Shown here in pieces: positions 8,543-16,752 of a DNA stretch of 64,000 bases. Below the pieces are notes generated by a model. The model was not told the DNA's origin, ran no database searches, and was given only the letters and a program-made list of their open reading frames with translations. Location: NCBI RefSeq assembly GCF_014645835.1, contig NZ_BMMM01000003.1:558001-622000 (forward strand), given 5' to 3'. Within the stretch, counting starts at the first letter, position 1; each line of letters starts with the position of its first letter. The position numbers were made by a program, and so were the translations under genes. Source of the stretch: Streptomyces albiflavescens. GTDB taxonomy: Bacteria > Actinomycetota > Actinomycetes > Streptomycetales > Streptomycetaceae.

Positions 8543-9319
8543 GTGCCCAGCCAGAAAGCGCTCATCCGCCGGCCCAGCCCCCGCCTCGCCGAGGGGCTGG
8601 TGACGCACATCGAGCGCGCGAAGGTGGACGTCGACCTGGCGGTCGAACAGTGGGAGGCGTACGCGGAGGCACTGCGCACGCACGGCTGGGAGACCGTCGA
8701 GGTGGACCCGGCCGACGACTGCCCGGACTCGGTGTTCGTCGAGGACACGGTGGTCGTCTTCCGCAATGTCGCGCTGATCTCCCGCCCCGGCGCGGAGTCC
8801 CGGCGCGGCGAGACCGCCGGGGTCGAGGAGGCCGTGGCCCGCCTGGGCTGTTCGGTGAACTGGATCTGGGAGCCGGGCACTCTGGACGGCGGTGACATCC
8901 TCAAGGTCGGCGACACGTTGTACGTGGGCCGCGGTGGGCGCACCAACGCGGCCGGGGTCCAGCAGCTGCGGGCGGCCTTCGAGCCGCTCGGGGCGCGGGT
9001 CGTCGCCGTACCGGTGAGCAAGGTGCTGCACCTGAAGTCCGCGGTGACCGCGCTGCCCGACGGCACGGTCATCGGACACCAGCCGCTGGTGGACACGCCG
9101 TCGCTGTTCCCGCGCTTCCTGCCGGTACCGGAGGAGTCCGGGGCGCACGTCGTGCTCCTGGGCGGCGGAAAGCTGCTGATGGCCGCGAGCGCCCCGAAGA
9201 CGGCGGAGCTGCTCGCGGACCTCGGCCACGAACCGGTCGTCGTGGACATCAGCGAGTTCGAGAAATTGGAAGGCTGTGTGACATGCCTCTCGGTCCGACT
9301 CCGGGAGTTGTACGTCTGA
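8543..9319 (+). CDS. ddaH: N(G),N(G)-dimethylarginine dimethylaminohydrolase (DDAH)
   Basis: DDAH hydrolyses methylated arginines to citrulline and methylamines. The 258-residue product is a pentein-fold protein: opening SQKALIRRPSPRLAEG, DCPDSVFVEDTVVV (substrate-guanidinium acid), TLDGGDILKVGDTLYVG, the catalytic His in LHLKSAVTALPDG, and the catalytic Cys in EGCVTCLSVRLREL close to the C-terminus. The GTG start sits seven bases after GGAGA. An in-frame ATG at 8492 would add a 17-residue Cys-rich leader; homologues begin near the GTG, so I prefer it. It runs alone, co-directional with the ABC-F and desaturase genes. Confidence 0.92.
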   Translation: MPSQKALIRRPSPRLAEGLVTHIERAKVDVDLAVEQWEAYAEALRTHGWETVEVDPADDCPDSVFVEDTVVVFRNVALISRPGAESRRGETAGVEEAVARLGCSVNWIWEPGTLDGGDILKVGDTLYVGRGGRTNAAGVQQLRAAFEPLGARVVAVPVSKVLHLKSAVTALPDGTVIGHQPLVDTPSLFPRFLPVPEESGAHVVLLGGGKLLMAASAPKTAELLADLGHEPVVVDISEFEKLEGCVTCLSVRLRELYV

Positions 9320-9444
9320 TCGGGTGATCGCGGTGCGCGTCCGGCTCCGGGACCTGCGGGATCCATGGTGCTTCTGGCGTGCGCCCGGACGTCTGATCGC
9401 CCCCGGGGACCCCCGCTGATCAGCGGTCTTTACAGCGAACTTAA

Positions 9445-9490
9445 CCTACGGTTTCGTAACCTACGGAAACGTAGCCTACGATGCCGTAGG
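9445..9490. promoter_or_regulatory. Triple tandem palindromic operator upstream of desaturase
   Basis: Three back-to-back units with a 15-bp period: CCTACGGTTTCGTAA, CCTACGGAAACGTAG and CCTACGATGCCGTAGG. Each has CTACG-NNNN-CGTAG dyad symmetry, perfect over 6-bp arms in the third. It ends 48 bp before the desaturase GTG. This is the form expected for cooperative binding of a TetR-type lipid regulator; the regulator is not next door. Confidence 0.75.
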
Positions 9491-9538
9491 TTTCGTCCCC
9501 GCTTCTTGTACACGTCCCCGTCCCGCTCTGGAGCACCC

Positions 9539-10516
9539 GTGACGATCACTTCTCCCCACCTCGGCAGCCCGTCCGCCGCCTGGACCGACGCTCGACTGCT
9601 GTACGCGCTGGAAGAAGTCGTCGAGACGGAGCTCAACCGCCACCTGAAGGTGGCCAAGGACTGGATGCCGCACGAGTACGTGCCGTTCAGCGACGCCCGG
9701 AACTTCCCCGGCATCTTCGAGGACGGCGAGGCCTGGGACAAAGAGCAGTCCAAGGTCACCGAGATCGGCCGGATCGCGCTGGTCGTCAACCTCCTGACCG
9801 AGGACAACCTGCCCAGCTACCACCACGAGATCGCCTCGCTCTTCGGCCGTAACGGCGCCTGGGGCACCTGGGTGCACCGCTGGACCGCGGAAGAGGGCCG
9901 GCACGGCATCGTGATGCGCGACTACCTGCTCGCCTCGCGCGCCGTGGACCCCGACAAGCTCGAGGCGTTCCGCATGGCGCACATGAGCGAGGGCTTCGAG
10001 TCGGACAACCGCCACTCGATGCTGCACTCGGTCGCCTACGTCGCCTTCCAGGAGCTCGCGACCCGCATCTCGCACCGCAACACCGGCCACCAGTCGGGCG
10101 ACCCGGTCTGCGACCGCATGCTGGCGCGCATCGCGACCGACGAGAACCTGCACATGGTCTTCTACCGCAACCTCCTGAAGGCCGCGTTCGAGCTGGCCCC
10201 GGACCTGACCATGCAGGCCGTGCGCGACGTCGTCGTCAACTTCCGGATGCCCGGTCACGGCATGCCCGGCTTCGAGCGCGCCGCCGCGCAGATGGCCATC
10301 GGCGAGGTCTACAACATGCGCATCCACCACGACGACGTGCTCCAGCCGGTGCTGCGCCACCTCAGGGTCCTGGAGATCGACGGCCTCGGTCCTGAGGGCC
10401 TGCAGGCGCAGGAGGAGCTCGGCCTCTTCATGCGCGGCCTGGACGCGGAGGCCTCGAAGTTCGACGAGAAGCTCGCGGCCCGCAAGGCCCGCATGGCGGC
10501 ACGCGCCGCCCGCTGA
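9539..10516 (+). CDS. Acyl-ACP desaturase (ferritin-like di-iron)
   Basis: A 325-residue soluble fatty acyl-ACP desaturase that uses O2 and a di-iron centre to insert a cis double bond. Iron-ligand motifs are clear: the first helix ELNRHLKVAKDWMPHEYVPF, then E-x-x-H in TAEEGRHGIVMRDYL, and D-E-N-x-H in IATDENLHMVFYRN; FESDNRHSMLHSVAYVAFQE is also typical of mycobacterial DesA/streptomycete homologues. The GTG start has GGAG seven bases upstream. Electrons probably come from an unlinked ferredoxin. Control by the triple operator upstream is inferred. Confidence 0.93.
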   Translation: MTITSPHLGSPSAAWTDARLLYALEEVVETELNRHLKVAKDWMPHEYVPFSDARNFPGIFEDGEAWDKEQSKVTEIGRIALVVNLLTEDNLPSYHHEIASLFGRNGAWGTWVHRWTAEEGRHGIVMRDYLLASRAVDPDKLEAFRMAHMSEGFESDNRHSMLHSVAYVAFQELATRISHRNTGHQSGDPVCDRMLARIATDENLHMVFYRNLLKAAFELAPDLTMQAVRDVVVNFRMPGHGMPGFERAAAQMAIGEVYNMRIHHDDVLQPVLRHLRVLEIDGLGPEGLQAQEELGLFMRGLDAEASKFDEKLAARKARMAARAAR

Positions 10517-10517
10517 C

Positions 10518-10534
10518 GACCTCCGGTCGAGGTC
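10518..10534. terminator. Weak hairpin after desaturase
   Basis: GACCTC and GAGGTC form a 6-bp stem with a five-base loop directly after the TGA, followed by further GC-rich dyads before the convergent HEAT gene ends. There is no T-run, as is usual in Streptomyces. Confidence 0.4.
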
Positions 10535-10615
10535 ACGGCGCCGCCGCGCCGCTGACCGGGGCCCCTCACGGAGCCCTGCCCGCACGCCGCCACCCGGGCC
10601 CTCGCAAGGGACCCG

Positions 10616-13600
10616 CTACTCGTACGCCGTCACCTGGTTCAGCGCCGCGTCCCGCACGTCGGCCACCGGGTGGCGGCGCAGTGCTCTCAGCCGCTCCCGC
10701 CAGGGCGCGGACCAGCCCGTACGGCCACCGATCGCCCCGGTGACCGCCGCCGCGAGCAGCCCCTCGCCGTGCCCGCCGTGCGCGGTGAGGCGCCGTACCG
10801 CGTCGAGCAGCGCCTCGGAATTCCCCTCGTGCGCCTGTCGCCGCAGCCGCTCGCCGAGTTCCCCCGCCGTCCGGGCGGCGAGCGCCGGGCGGCCGTCGGT
10901 GAGGGCGGCCAACCGCTCAAGCCGCACCGGCTCCTCGTCCAGATCCAGGTGGAACGCCATGATGGCGGCCGCCTGCGGCACGAAGGCGTCGTACCCGGCG
11001 AGCAGTTCGCCCGCGGCGAGGGCCGCGGGACGGATGGGTGCCGGGGCCGTCCTGGCCTGCTGGGCAAGACGCACGACGAGGTAGGCGACGCGCTGCCGGG
11101 CGGGCCGGTCGCGCCGCTCGTCGGCATCGGCATGGCCGCCGTCTTCCGCCCCGGCGGCGGTCTCCGCCTCGGCCAGCGTCCTCAGGGCCTGCTCCAGGCC
11201 CCTGCCACCCCGTGGCGAGCCGACCGCCGCGGTCACCAGGCCGTTGGCCGCGGCGCGCCAACTCGTGCGTGCCGTCAGATCGGTGGCGGCATCGGCGAGG
11301 ACCGTGGGGGCCTGCGGTGACCAGGGCGCCCAGCGGGCCAGGGCATCGAAGGCGAGCGTGGCGGTCTCCGGGTCGTCGGTTCCGGTCACGTCGCGTACCA
11401 GCTGGGCGTACCGCTCGCGGTGGGGCTCGGGCAGGTCCAGCGGGGACACCCTGAGGACCGCCGTGCGCAGCACCGGCTCGCCGCCGGCCGCGTCGCGCAG
11501 CAGGCCCCAGACCGGTTCCTGGGCGAGCAGGCGGCCCGCGAAGGCCACACAGGCGGCGCGGACGTCGAGGTGGGTGCCCGGCGCCTCGTACGCCTCGGTC
11601 AGCAGCGCGGCCGCCCGTGGCATCGGGAGCCGCACGGCGGCGAGCCGGGCGGCCTCCTTGCGGCTGGTCACCTTGGCCCTCGGCGCGAACAGCACCTCAC
11701 GCAGCTGCTCGGCGAGATGTGACGGCGCCGCGTACCGGGACGCCTGCGTGGCCGCGTACACCGCGACCCGCGCGCGCTCACCGCCCGCGTGCGCGAGCAG
11801 CTCGGGCAGCGTGTCGGCGGGCCGGTCGGTGCGGGCGAGCGCGGCGAGGGCCGCCTCGGCGAGCACCACGTCCGGGGAATCCGTCCAGCGACGTACGAGG
11901 TCGGCGCCCCTGCCCGGGACTCGCGCACTCTGTGCGACGGCGGCGGCCCGCTGGTACAGCGGGAGCCCCGCGTCCTCGGCTTCGGTCGCCAACTGCCTTG
12001 CCGCCGCGAGCTGTTGGCGTGGCGCCCAGCGCCGTACGTCGCGGTCCACCGGTACGGTCCAAGGGGTGCCCTTGGTCAGAAAACGCCCGTAGGGAGGGGC
12101 CTCGGCGAGCAGCAGGTCGAGCAGATCGGTGCGGCGTCGGGTGACGACCTGGTGGACGGGCCACAGCGCACCCGCCGACGGTTCCAGCGCGAGGATGCGC
12201 GCCACCCGCTCGTCCCGTGTCGCGGGCGGCTGCAGCCAGAGCTCGACGGCGGAGCGCACGGTCACGTCATTGCCGTAGCGGATGGCCTGCCACAGCAGCT
12301 CCTGCAGCTCGGGCATACCCGCCGCGCGGCGCCCCACCGCGCGGGCGAGCGCGAAGGCGAGGCTGTAGTCGGCCTTCTCGGCGCCCGCCTCGATCCAGGG
12401 GCGCAGGGCCTCGTACACCTGGTGCTCCTGGCCGCGGCGCAGCCTTGCGTCGAGCCGGCCGAGGTCCGCGCCGCCGGTGTTGCCGGAGATCCGGACCAGG
12501 GTGCGCAGCGCCCAGTTCACCAACTCCCGCCCTCCGCCTGCCGCGTGCTCGCGCAGCACGGAGACGGCAAGCCGGCTGAGGTGCTGCCGGGTTGCGGGCG
12601 AGGAGTCGCGGGCCTCGACGGCGTCCACGGCGATGCGGTCGAGGTGCGGCTCGGCGTCCTCGGCGAACAGCGCGGGCCGGAGCACCGACAGGGCGTACAG
12701 CGCGGCCGAGCGCACCGGATCCTGTTCGTTGCGCAGCCGTGCCATCTCCTCCAGTACGGAGATGACGGCCGCGCGGTCGCCGGAGCGGGCGGCGTTGCGG
12801 ATGAGCAACGGCCAAGCCTCCGCACGGTCTTCGGCGGCCGGCCGGCGGGTGGCCTCGATGAGCCGTTCACGCACTTCGGCGACGGGCAGGAAGGAGTCGG
12901 TGAGCAGCAGGGTGCTGGGCAGGGCGCCGTGTTCGCGCGCGACGGCGGCCATCCGCCGGGCCTCCTCGGCGACGCAGCTGCGGGGCAGCACTTCGAGGAT
13001 GACCGCGTCGACGGTGACGTGCCCGGCTCCGCGGCCTTCCTGTGTGGCCCGGTAGAAGGCGTGGCGTCGCGCGGGCGGCATGGCCTTCACGAGCGGCGCG
13101 AGATCGCCCCACTTGGCCAAGAGCCTGCCGTACTGCCTGAGTTCGGGCGCTCCGGAGCGGGCCAGTCTGCGCAACACGGCGGGCCCCAGGGCCCGATTAC
13201 GGTGCGTGGGGATTCCGGTGGGCGTGTGCAGCAGCCTCAGCAGCCGGCCCGCGTCGGCCGCCGCGAACTCTCCGAGGCGCTGGTGCAGTTGGTACGGAAG
13301 TGTGGCGGGCCCGAAGCGTTCGAGCAGGTCGAGCACGCGCAGGGGCTCCGCCCCGGCGGTGGCGGCCACGCCTTGCGTGTACCGGGCCCACCAGGTGGCG
13401 CGCAGCACCTCGGGCAGCGCCGCCAACTCCCGTTCGGCGACGTCGAGAAGGGGGCCGGGGTGCCGCTTGGCGAGGGCCTTCCAGCCGGTGACCGCGTGGA
13501 AGAGTTCGGGCAGCAGTCTGTCGACCGTCTCTGCCGTGCACCCGGGCAGCAGCCGCGCCGCCTCCGCGTCGCCCCAGTCCCGTCGCAGTCCGTCCACCAG

Positions 13601-13984
13601 CCGGTCGGCGAGCGCGGTGCGTCGTCCTGCGACGATCGCGCGCAGCAGCTCTCTGCGGATCGCCTCCGGGGCATCGGCGAGCGCCGACGCGTAGGCGGAG
13701 TCGGGGACTTCAAGGCTTCCGGCCACCCGCAGGGCGTGTCCGCGCACGAAGGCGTCGGGGTCGGCGATGCGGTCCCCGATCCACTCGGCGTCCCGGCCGA
13801 CGGACGCCGCGACGACGGCGATTCCGCCCTCGTAGGGTCCGCGGGCTTCGAGCTCCTCCAGCACCGGGCGCAACGGGACCATCTCCGGTACCCGCATGGC
13901 GAGTTCGCGCATGCGGTGTGCGTACGGAAGCGGATCGAGGGCGTTCAGCAGACTGTCGGCGTCCTGCTGCGGGGTGCGGGTCAT
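10616..13984 (-). CDS. Large HEAT-like helical repeat protein, 1122 aa
   Basis: A long all-helical protein with no signal peptide or membrane segment. Alternating helices rich in Leu, Ala and Arg, such as AALAALARTDRPADTLPELL, LLDLLERFGPATLPYQ and DPEAT-like turns, look like HEAT/ARM scaffolding repeats along its length. No catalytic motif was found. Related giant proteins occur in many Streptomyces as hypothetical proteins. It starts at an ATG (MTRTPQQDADSLLNALDPLP) and is divergent from the next gene, with 82 bp between the two starts. Function unknown; a binding scaffold is the safest guess. Confidence 0.8.
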   Translation of the reverse strand: MTRTPQQDADSLLNALDPLPYAHRMRELAMRVPEMVPLRPVLEELEARGPYEGGIAVVAASVGRDAEWIGDRIADPDAFVRGHALRVAGSLEVPDSAYASALADAPEAIRRELLRAIVAGRRTALADRLVDGLRRDWGDAEAARLLPGCTAETVDRLLPELFHAVTGWKALAKRHPGPLLDVAERELAALPEVLRATWWARYTQGVAATAGAEPLRVLDLLERFGPATLPYQLHQRLGEFAAADAGRLLRLLHTPTGIPTHRNRALGPAVLRRLARSGAPELRQYGRLLAKWGDLAPLVKAMPPARRHAFYRATQEGRGAGHVTVDAVILEVLPRSCVAEEARRMAAVAREHGALPSTLLLTDSFLPVAEVRERLIEATRRPAAEDRAEAWPLLIRNAARSGDRAAVISVLEEMARLRNEQDPVRSAALYALSVLRPALFAEDAEPHLDRIAVDAVEARDSSPATRQHLSRLAVSVLREHAAGGGRELVNWALRTLVRISGNTGGADLGRLDARLRRGQEHQVYEALRPWIEAGAEKADYSLAFALARAVGRRAAGMPELQELLWQAIRYGNDVTVRSAVELWLQPPATRDERVARILALEPSAGALWPVHQVVTRRRTDLLDLLLAEAPPYGRFLTKGTPWTVPVDRDVRRWAPRQQLAAARQLATEAEDAGLPLYQRAAAVAQSARVPGRGADLVRRWTDSPDVVLAEAALAALARTDRPADTLPELLAHAGGERARVAVYAATQASRYAAPSHLAEQLREVLFAPRAKVTSRKEAARLAAVRLPMPRAAALLTEAYEAPGTHLDVRAACVAFAGRLLAQEPVWGLLRDAAGGEPVLRTAVLRVSPLDLPEPHRERYAQLVRDVTGTDDPETATLAFDALARWAPWSPQAPTVLADAATDLTARTSWRAAANGLVTAAVGSPRGGRGLEQALRTLAEAETAAGAEDGGHADADERRDRPARQRVAYLVVRLAQQARTAPAPIRPAALAAGELLAGYDAFVPQAAAIMAFHLDLDEEPVRLERLAALTDGRPALAARTAGELGERLRRQAHEGNSEALLDAVRRLTAHGGHGEGLLAAAVTGAIGGRTGWSAPWRERLRALRRHPVADVRDAALNQVTAYE

Positions 13985-14066
13985 GCGGGGATTGTGCCGG
14001 TTGGAAGGCGGGCGGCGTACCGATTTCTCGGTGCGTACCGCGGAGCCGCCGAGGCATCATGCACGC

Positions 14067-14912
14067 ATGCATGACAACAGCACGTCAGGACGGGTGGTCG
14101 ACTTCCTGCTCGGCCTGATCGAGTCCGCCGACGCCGAGCGGGTGCGGCGGCGGCTCGGGCTGCATCGACCCGACGCGGCCGAAGGGAAGGCCACCCGCTC
14201 CGCGCTGTACGCCTCTTGGAAGCGCATGCCCGTGCCGTCCTCCGTCCTGCTGTGGGCGCTGGAGGAGGACGACCCCGAGCGGAACGCCGTCGTGTGGGGG
14301 CATGTGTCGGCGGACGACGCCATGCGCAGGGCCGTGGTGCGCGGGATACCCCACGGCCCCGGCCGCACCCGTGCCGTTCGGGTCGAGAACGAGCTGCGCC
14401 GCGAGCAGGAGCCGCCCGTGCCGGAGCACTTCAGCATGTACGGGCTCATCGGCTCACTGCGGGCATCCACGTCCATGGGGCCGGCCAGGGCGGCCGCGAC
14501 CATGGTCCTCGGTCACCCAGGCTGGCAGGCGGTCGCCGAGGCGGACCGGGAGCGTCCGCTGCCGGGTTACGCGCGCTGGGCACTCGCCGTGCGCCCCGAC
14601 TGTCCGCCGGCGCTGCGCGCCCAGTTCGGCTCGCACGCGAAGTTCACCCATCGTGTGCGGCAGGCGGGCGTCATCGACGGTCCCGGGCAGTACGCGACGA
14701 CGTGGAGTCCCGCGACCCAGGTACTCATGGTGCTGGCCATGGGCACGACCATGTTCCCGACGCGTGTCCGGGAGGCCGAGGACGCGCTGCGGCCCCTCGT
14801 ACGGAGTCAGTTGGGCGGCCGTGAGGACGCCTGGGCCGTGCTCGCCCAGTTGGTCCGGAGCTACCACGGGACGATTCCGGAGCTGGTGACGACGGCCGGT
14901 GCCGTCGCCTGA
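14067..14912 (+). CDS. Conserved hypothetical protein, 281 aa
   Basis: Starts at ATG within GCATGCATGAC (MHDNSTSGRVVDFLLGLIES) and reads to VTTAGAVA. The sequence is soluble and helix-rich, with pieces such as AERVRRRLGLHRPDAAEG, SVLLWALEEDDPERNAVVWG and EDAWAVLAQLVRSYHGT. It looks like a short helical-repeat protein related in style to the divergent 1122-residue gene and may be its partner. No enzyme motif seen. Its end lies 49 bp before the tRNA-like gene. Confidence 0.72.
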   Translation: MHDNSTSGRVVDFLLGLIESADAERVRRRLGLHRPDAAEGKATRSALYASWKRMPVPSSVLLWALEEDDPERNAVVWGHVSADDAMRRAVVRGIPHGPGRTRAVRVENELRREQEPPVPEHFSMYGLIGSLRASTSMGPARAAATMVLGHPGWQAVAEADRERPLPGYARWALAVRPDCPPALRAQFGSHAKFTHRVRQAGVIDGPGQYATTWSPATQVLMVLAMGTTMFPTRVREAEDALRPLVRSQLGGREDAWAVLAQLVRSYHGTIPELVTTAGAVA

Positions 14913-14960
14913 ACCCCGGGAGGAAGGCGCGGCGGCGGAGGGGCGGGGCGGCTGGAGGGG

Positions 14961-15034
14961 GCGGGGCGGCTGGATTCGAACCAGCGTGTTCTGGTTTTGG
15001 AGACCGGTGCGCCTGCCTCTGCGCTACGGCCCCG
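14961..15034 (-). tRNA. tRNA-Trp-like gene (anticodon CCA), atypical
   Basis: Read on the minus strand: TA at positions 8-9, D-arm GCGC-AGAGGCAG-GCGC, anticodon arm CCGGT-CTCCAAA-ACCAG (one C/A mismatch), variable loop of five, T-arm GCTGG-TTCGAAT-CCAGC (perfect). The anticodon is at 14998-15000. The acceptor stem works only if one C on the 5' strand is bulged (CGGGGC-C-G with CGCCCCG), giving C1-G72 and discriminator C, unlike a normal tRNA-Trp. CCA is not encoded. It may be a degraded or specialised tRNA. Confidence 0.65.
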
Positions 15035-15123
15035 CCCTTGGCGCCGAGCGTAATGCCTTGGCCCGATGTCAGTGCGGCCTGGTACCAAAGAGGCAATGGG
15101 GGAGATCGGACACGGGGGCGGGC

Positions 15124-16560
15124 ATGGCGTACGGAGAGCAGGGACGGCGACCTGTCGTCGACCTGGCGGACCGCCGGGCGTTGGAGCGGTTCAGGCCGGC
15201 CGACCCGGAGGTCGTCGAGCAGGCGCGACGATTGAAGGAGGCCGCACTGCTGGACTTCGGGCTGACCGAGTCGGCGGTGGGCTCCTGGTTGTACGCGAAG
15301 TGCCACCACCAGCTGGCGACGACGGCGGTGGACACGGCGGCCGTGGTGGCCTCGGGTGACGGCTCCTGCCTGCTGCTCTACAACCCGGACTTCTTCGTAC
15401 GGCTCGGCCTGGACGGCGTGAAGTTCGTGCTGTTCCACGAGGCCCGGCATCTGGTGCAGCGGCATCTGTTCGCCGACCCCGAGCTGCGCGCGGACCCGGT
15501 CTTCGAGGTGGCCACCGAGGTGTCCATCAACCATGTGGCACTGGTGCGGCTCGGCAGGGACGGCCTACCCCTGCTGGACGGCAGTCCGACCGGAATCGAT
15601 CCGCGCAGGGTCCACGAGATGTACCGGGATGACCTGCTCGCGCAGGGGCTGGAGCCGGTCGTCTACGACGAATTCACCCGGACCGACATGACGGTGTACG
15701 GCGAGCTGAAGAGGATGAAGCAGCCACCGGTCCCCGCCGCGCGACTGTGCGTCCACCTCGTGTCCGCCGTACCCGCCGACCAGGAGACCGTCGACGAGGT
15801 CTCCTCCTCCGCGCTGCTCAACGCGCTGCTCGCGGCCCGTCGCGGACACGCGGGCGCCGAGCAGGAGCTGCTGGACCTGATGGGCCGCACCGAGGACGCC
15901 TCGGCGCGGGCCGCGAAGATCTGGGGACAGCTGGGCGCCGGTGTGCTGCGCGGCCAGACCGCGCGGACCCGCACGGTCGACTGGTGGCAGCGCTGGCTGG
16001 TGGACGTGCTCGGTTCGAAACTCCGCGACGGTGAGCGGCTGGTGTACCCGAAGAAGCGGGGTGCGCTGCTCGCGGCGCTGGGCCAGGACCCGATGCTCTC
16101 GCGGCGCGGCCCGGTGCGCGACAAGGTGCTCGTCATCGCGTACGACACCTCGGGCTCCATGCCGGACCGGGTGGTCGACTGGCTCACCGAGCTCGTCGGA
16201 CGGATCGACGGGGTCGAGGCGCACTGGCTGTCCTTCGACGCGGTGGTGATGCCGTTCGAACCGGGCGAGCGAAGCGAGATGGGGGTCCCCCCGGACGGAG
16301 TCTGGGGGAGGGTATATGGCGGAGGCGGCACGTGCTTCCAGGCCGTCGCGGACTACGTGGAGGGGCGCACGGAGGTGAACGGACGCCGCTGCGAGGTGAG
16401 TCCGGACGCCGTGGTGATGCTCACCGACGGATACGCCCCACCGATCGCCCCGGCCGAGCCCGACAAATGGATCTGGCTGATCACCGAGGGCGGCAGCGAG
16501 TGGCCCGACAGCCACATACCGGCGATGGACTGCCATCGCGTGACCACCGGGTCGCGCTGA
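15124..16560 (+). CDS. DUF2201-type putative metallopeptidase with C-terminal VWA-like domain
   Basis: 478 residues from ATG (MAYGEQGRRPVVDLADRRAL). The N-terminal domain carries an HExxH-like zinc site, VLFHEARHLVQRH (His at about 105), followed by VATEVSINHVAL. The C-terminal third is von Willebrand A-like with a MIDAS motif DTSGS at about 341 and a second acidic loop VMLTDGYAPP. Such proteins pair with MoxR-type AAA ATPases, and one follows here. An Arg/Glu/Gly segment at residues about 382-397 (GERSEMGVPPDGVWG) is encoded by a genome repeat inserted in frame. The C-terminal ten residues fall in another repeat array. Confidence 0.85.
   Translation: MAYGEQGRRPVVDLADRRALERFRPADPEVVEQARRLKEAALLDFGLTESAVGSWLYAKCHHQLATTAVDTAAVVASGDGSCLLLYNPDFFVRLGLDGVKFVLFHEARHLVQRHLFADPELRADPVFEVATEVSINHVALVRLGRDGLPLLDGSPTGIDPRRVHEMYRDDLLAQGLEPVVYDEFTRTDMTVYGELKRMKQPPVPAARLCVHLVSAVPADQETVDEVSSSALLNALLAARRGHAGAEQELLDLMGRTEDASARAAKIWGQLGAGVLRGQTARTRTVDWWQRWLVDVLGSKLRDGERLVYPKKRGALLAALGQDPMLSRRGPVRDKVLVIAYDTSGSMPDRVVDWLTELVGRIDGVEAHWLSFDAVVMPFEPGERSEMGVPPDGVWGRVYGGGGTCFQAVADYVEGRTEVNGRRCEVSPDAVVMLTDGYAPPIAPAEPDKWIWLITEGGSEWPDSHIPAMDCHRVTTGSR
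16267..16312. repeat. Palindromic mini-repeat inserted in the VWA gene
   Basis: The run GAGCGAAGCGAGATGGGGGT, then CCCCCCGGAC-GGA-GTCTGGGGGAG, is a common Streptomyces interspersed repeat. It folds as CCCCCNGAC/GTCNGGGGG. The same core in inverted orientation is present inside the MITE at 30.4 kb. Here it keeps the reading frame. Confidence 0.75.
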
Positions 16561-16740
16561 CGGCCATCGCGTGACCACCGGATGGCGTCGGCTGCGCCCG
16601 ACCACAGGGGACGGCGCCGACTGCCGTCGCACGACCACGAGATCGCGCCGCCGGCCAACGCCCGATCACAGGATCGCGCCGTCGGCCAACGCCCGCCATC
16701 GCCCGACCACCACCGGATCGCGGGAACTTCCACCAGTACA
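16532..16740. repeat. Diverged 28-31 bp repeat array between VWA and AAA genes
   Basis: Two copies of GCCATCGCGTGACCACCGG start at 16532 and 16563 (31 bp apart). Further decayed copies follow: GCGCCCGACCACAGG, GCCGTCGCACGACCACGAG, CCAACGCCCGATCACAGGAT and GCCATCGCCCGACCACCACC, with GATCGCG elements between. The first copy encodes the last residues of the VWA protein. It fills almost the whole gap between the two genes. Confidence 0.7.
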
Positions 16741-16752
16741 GGACCAGGACGG

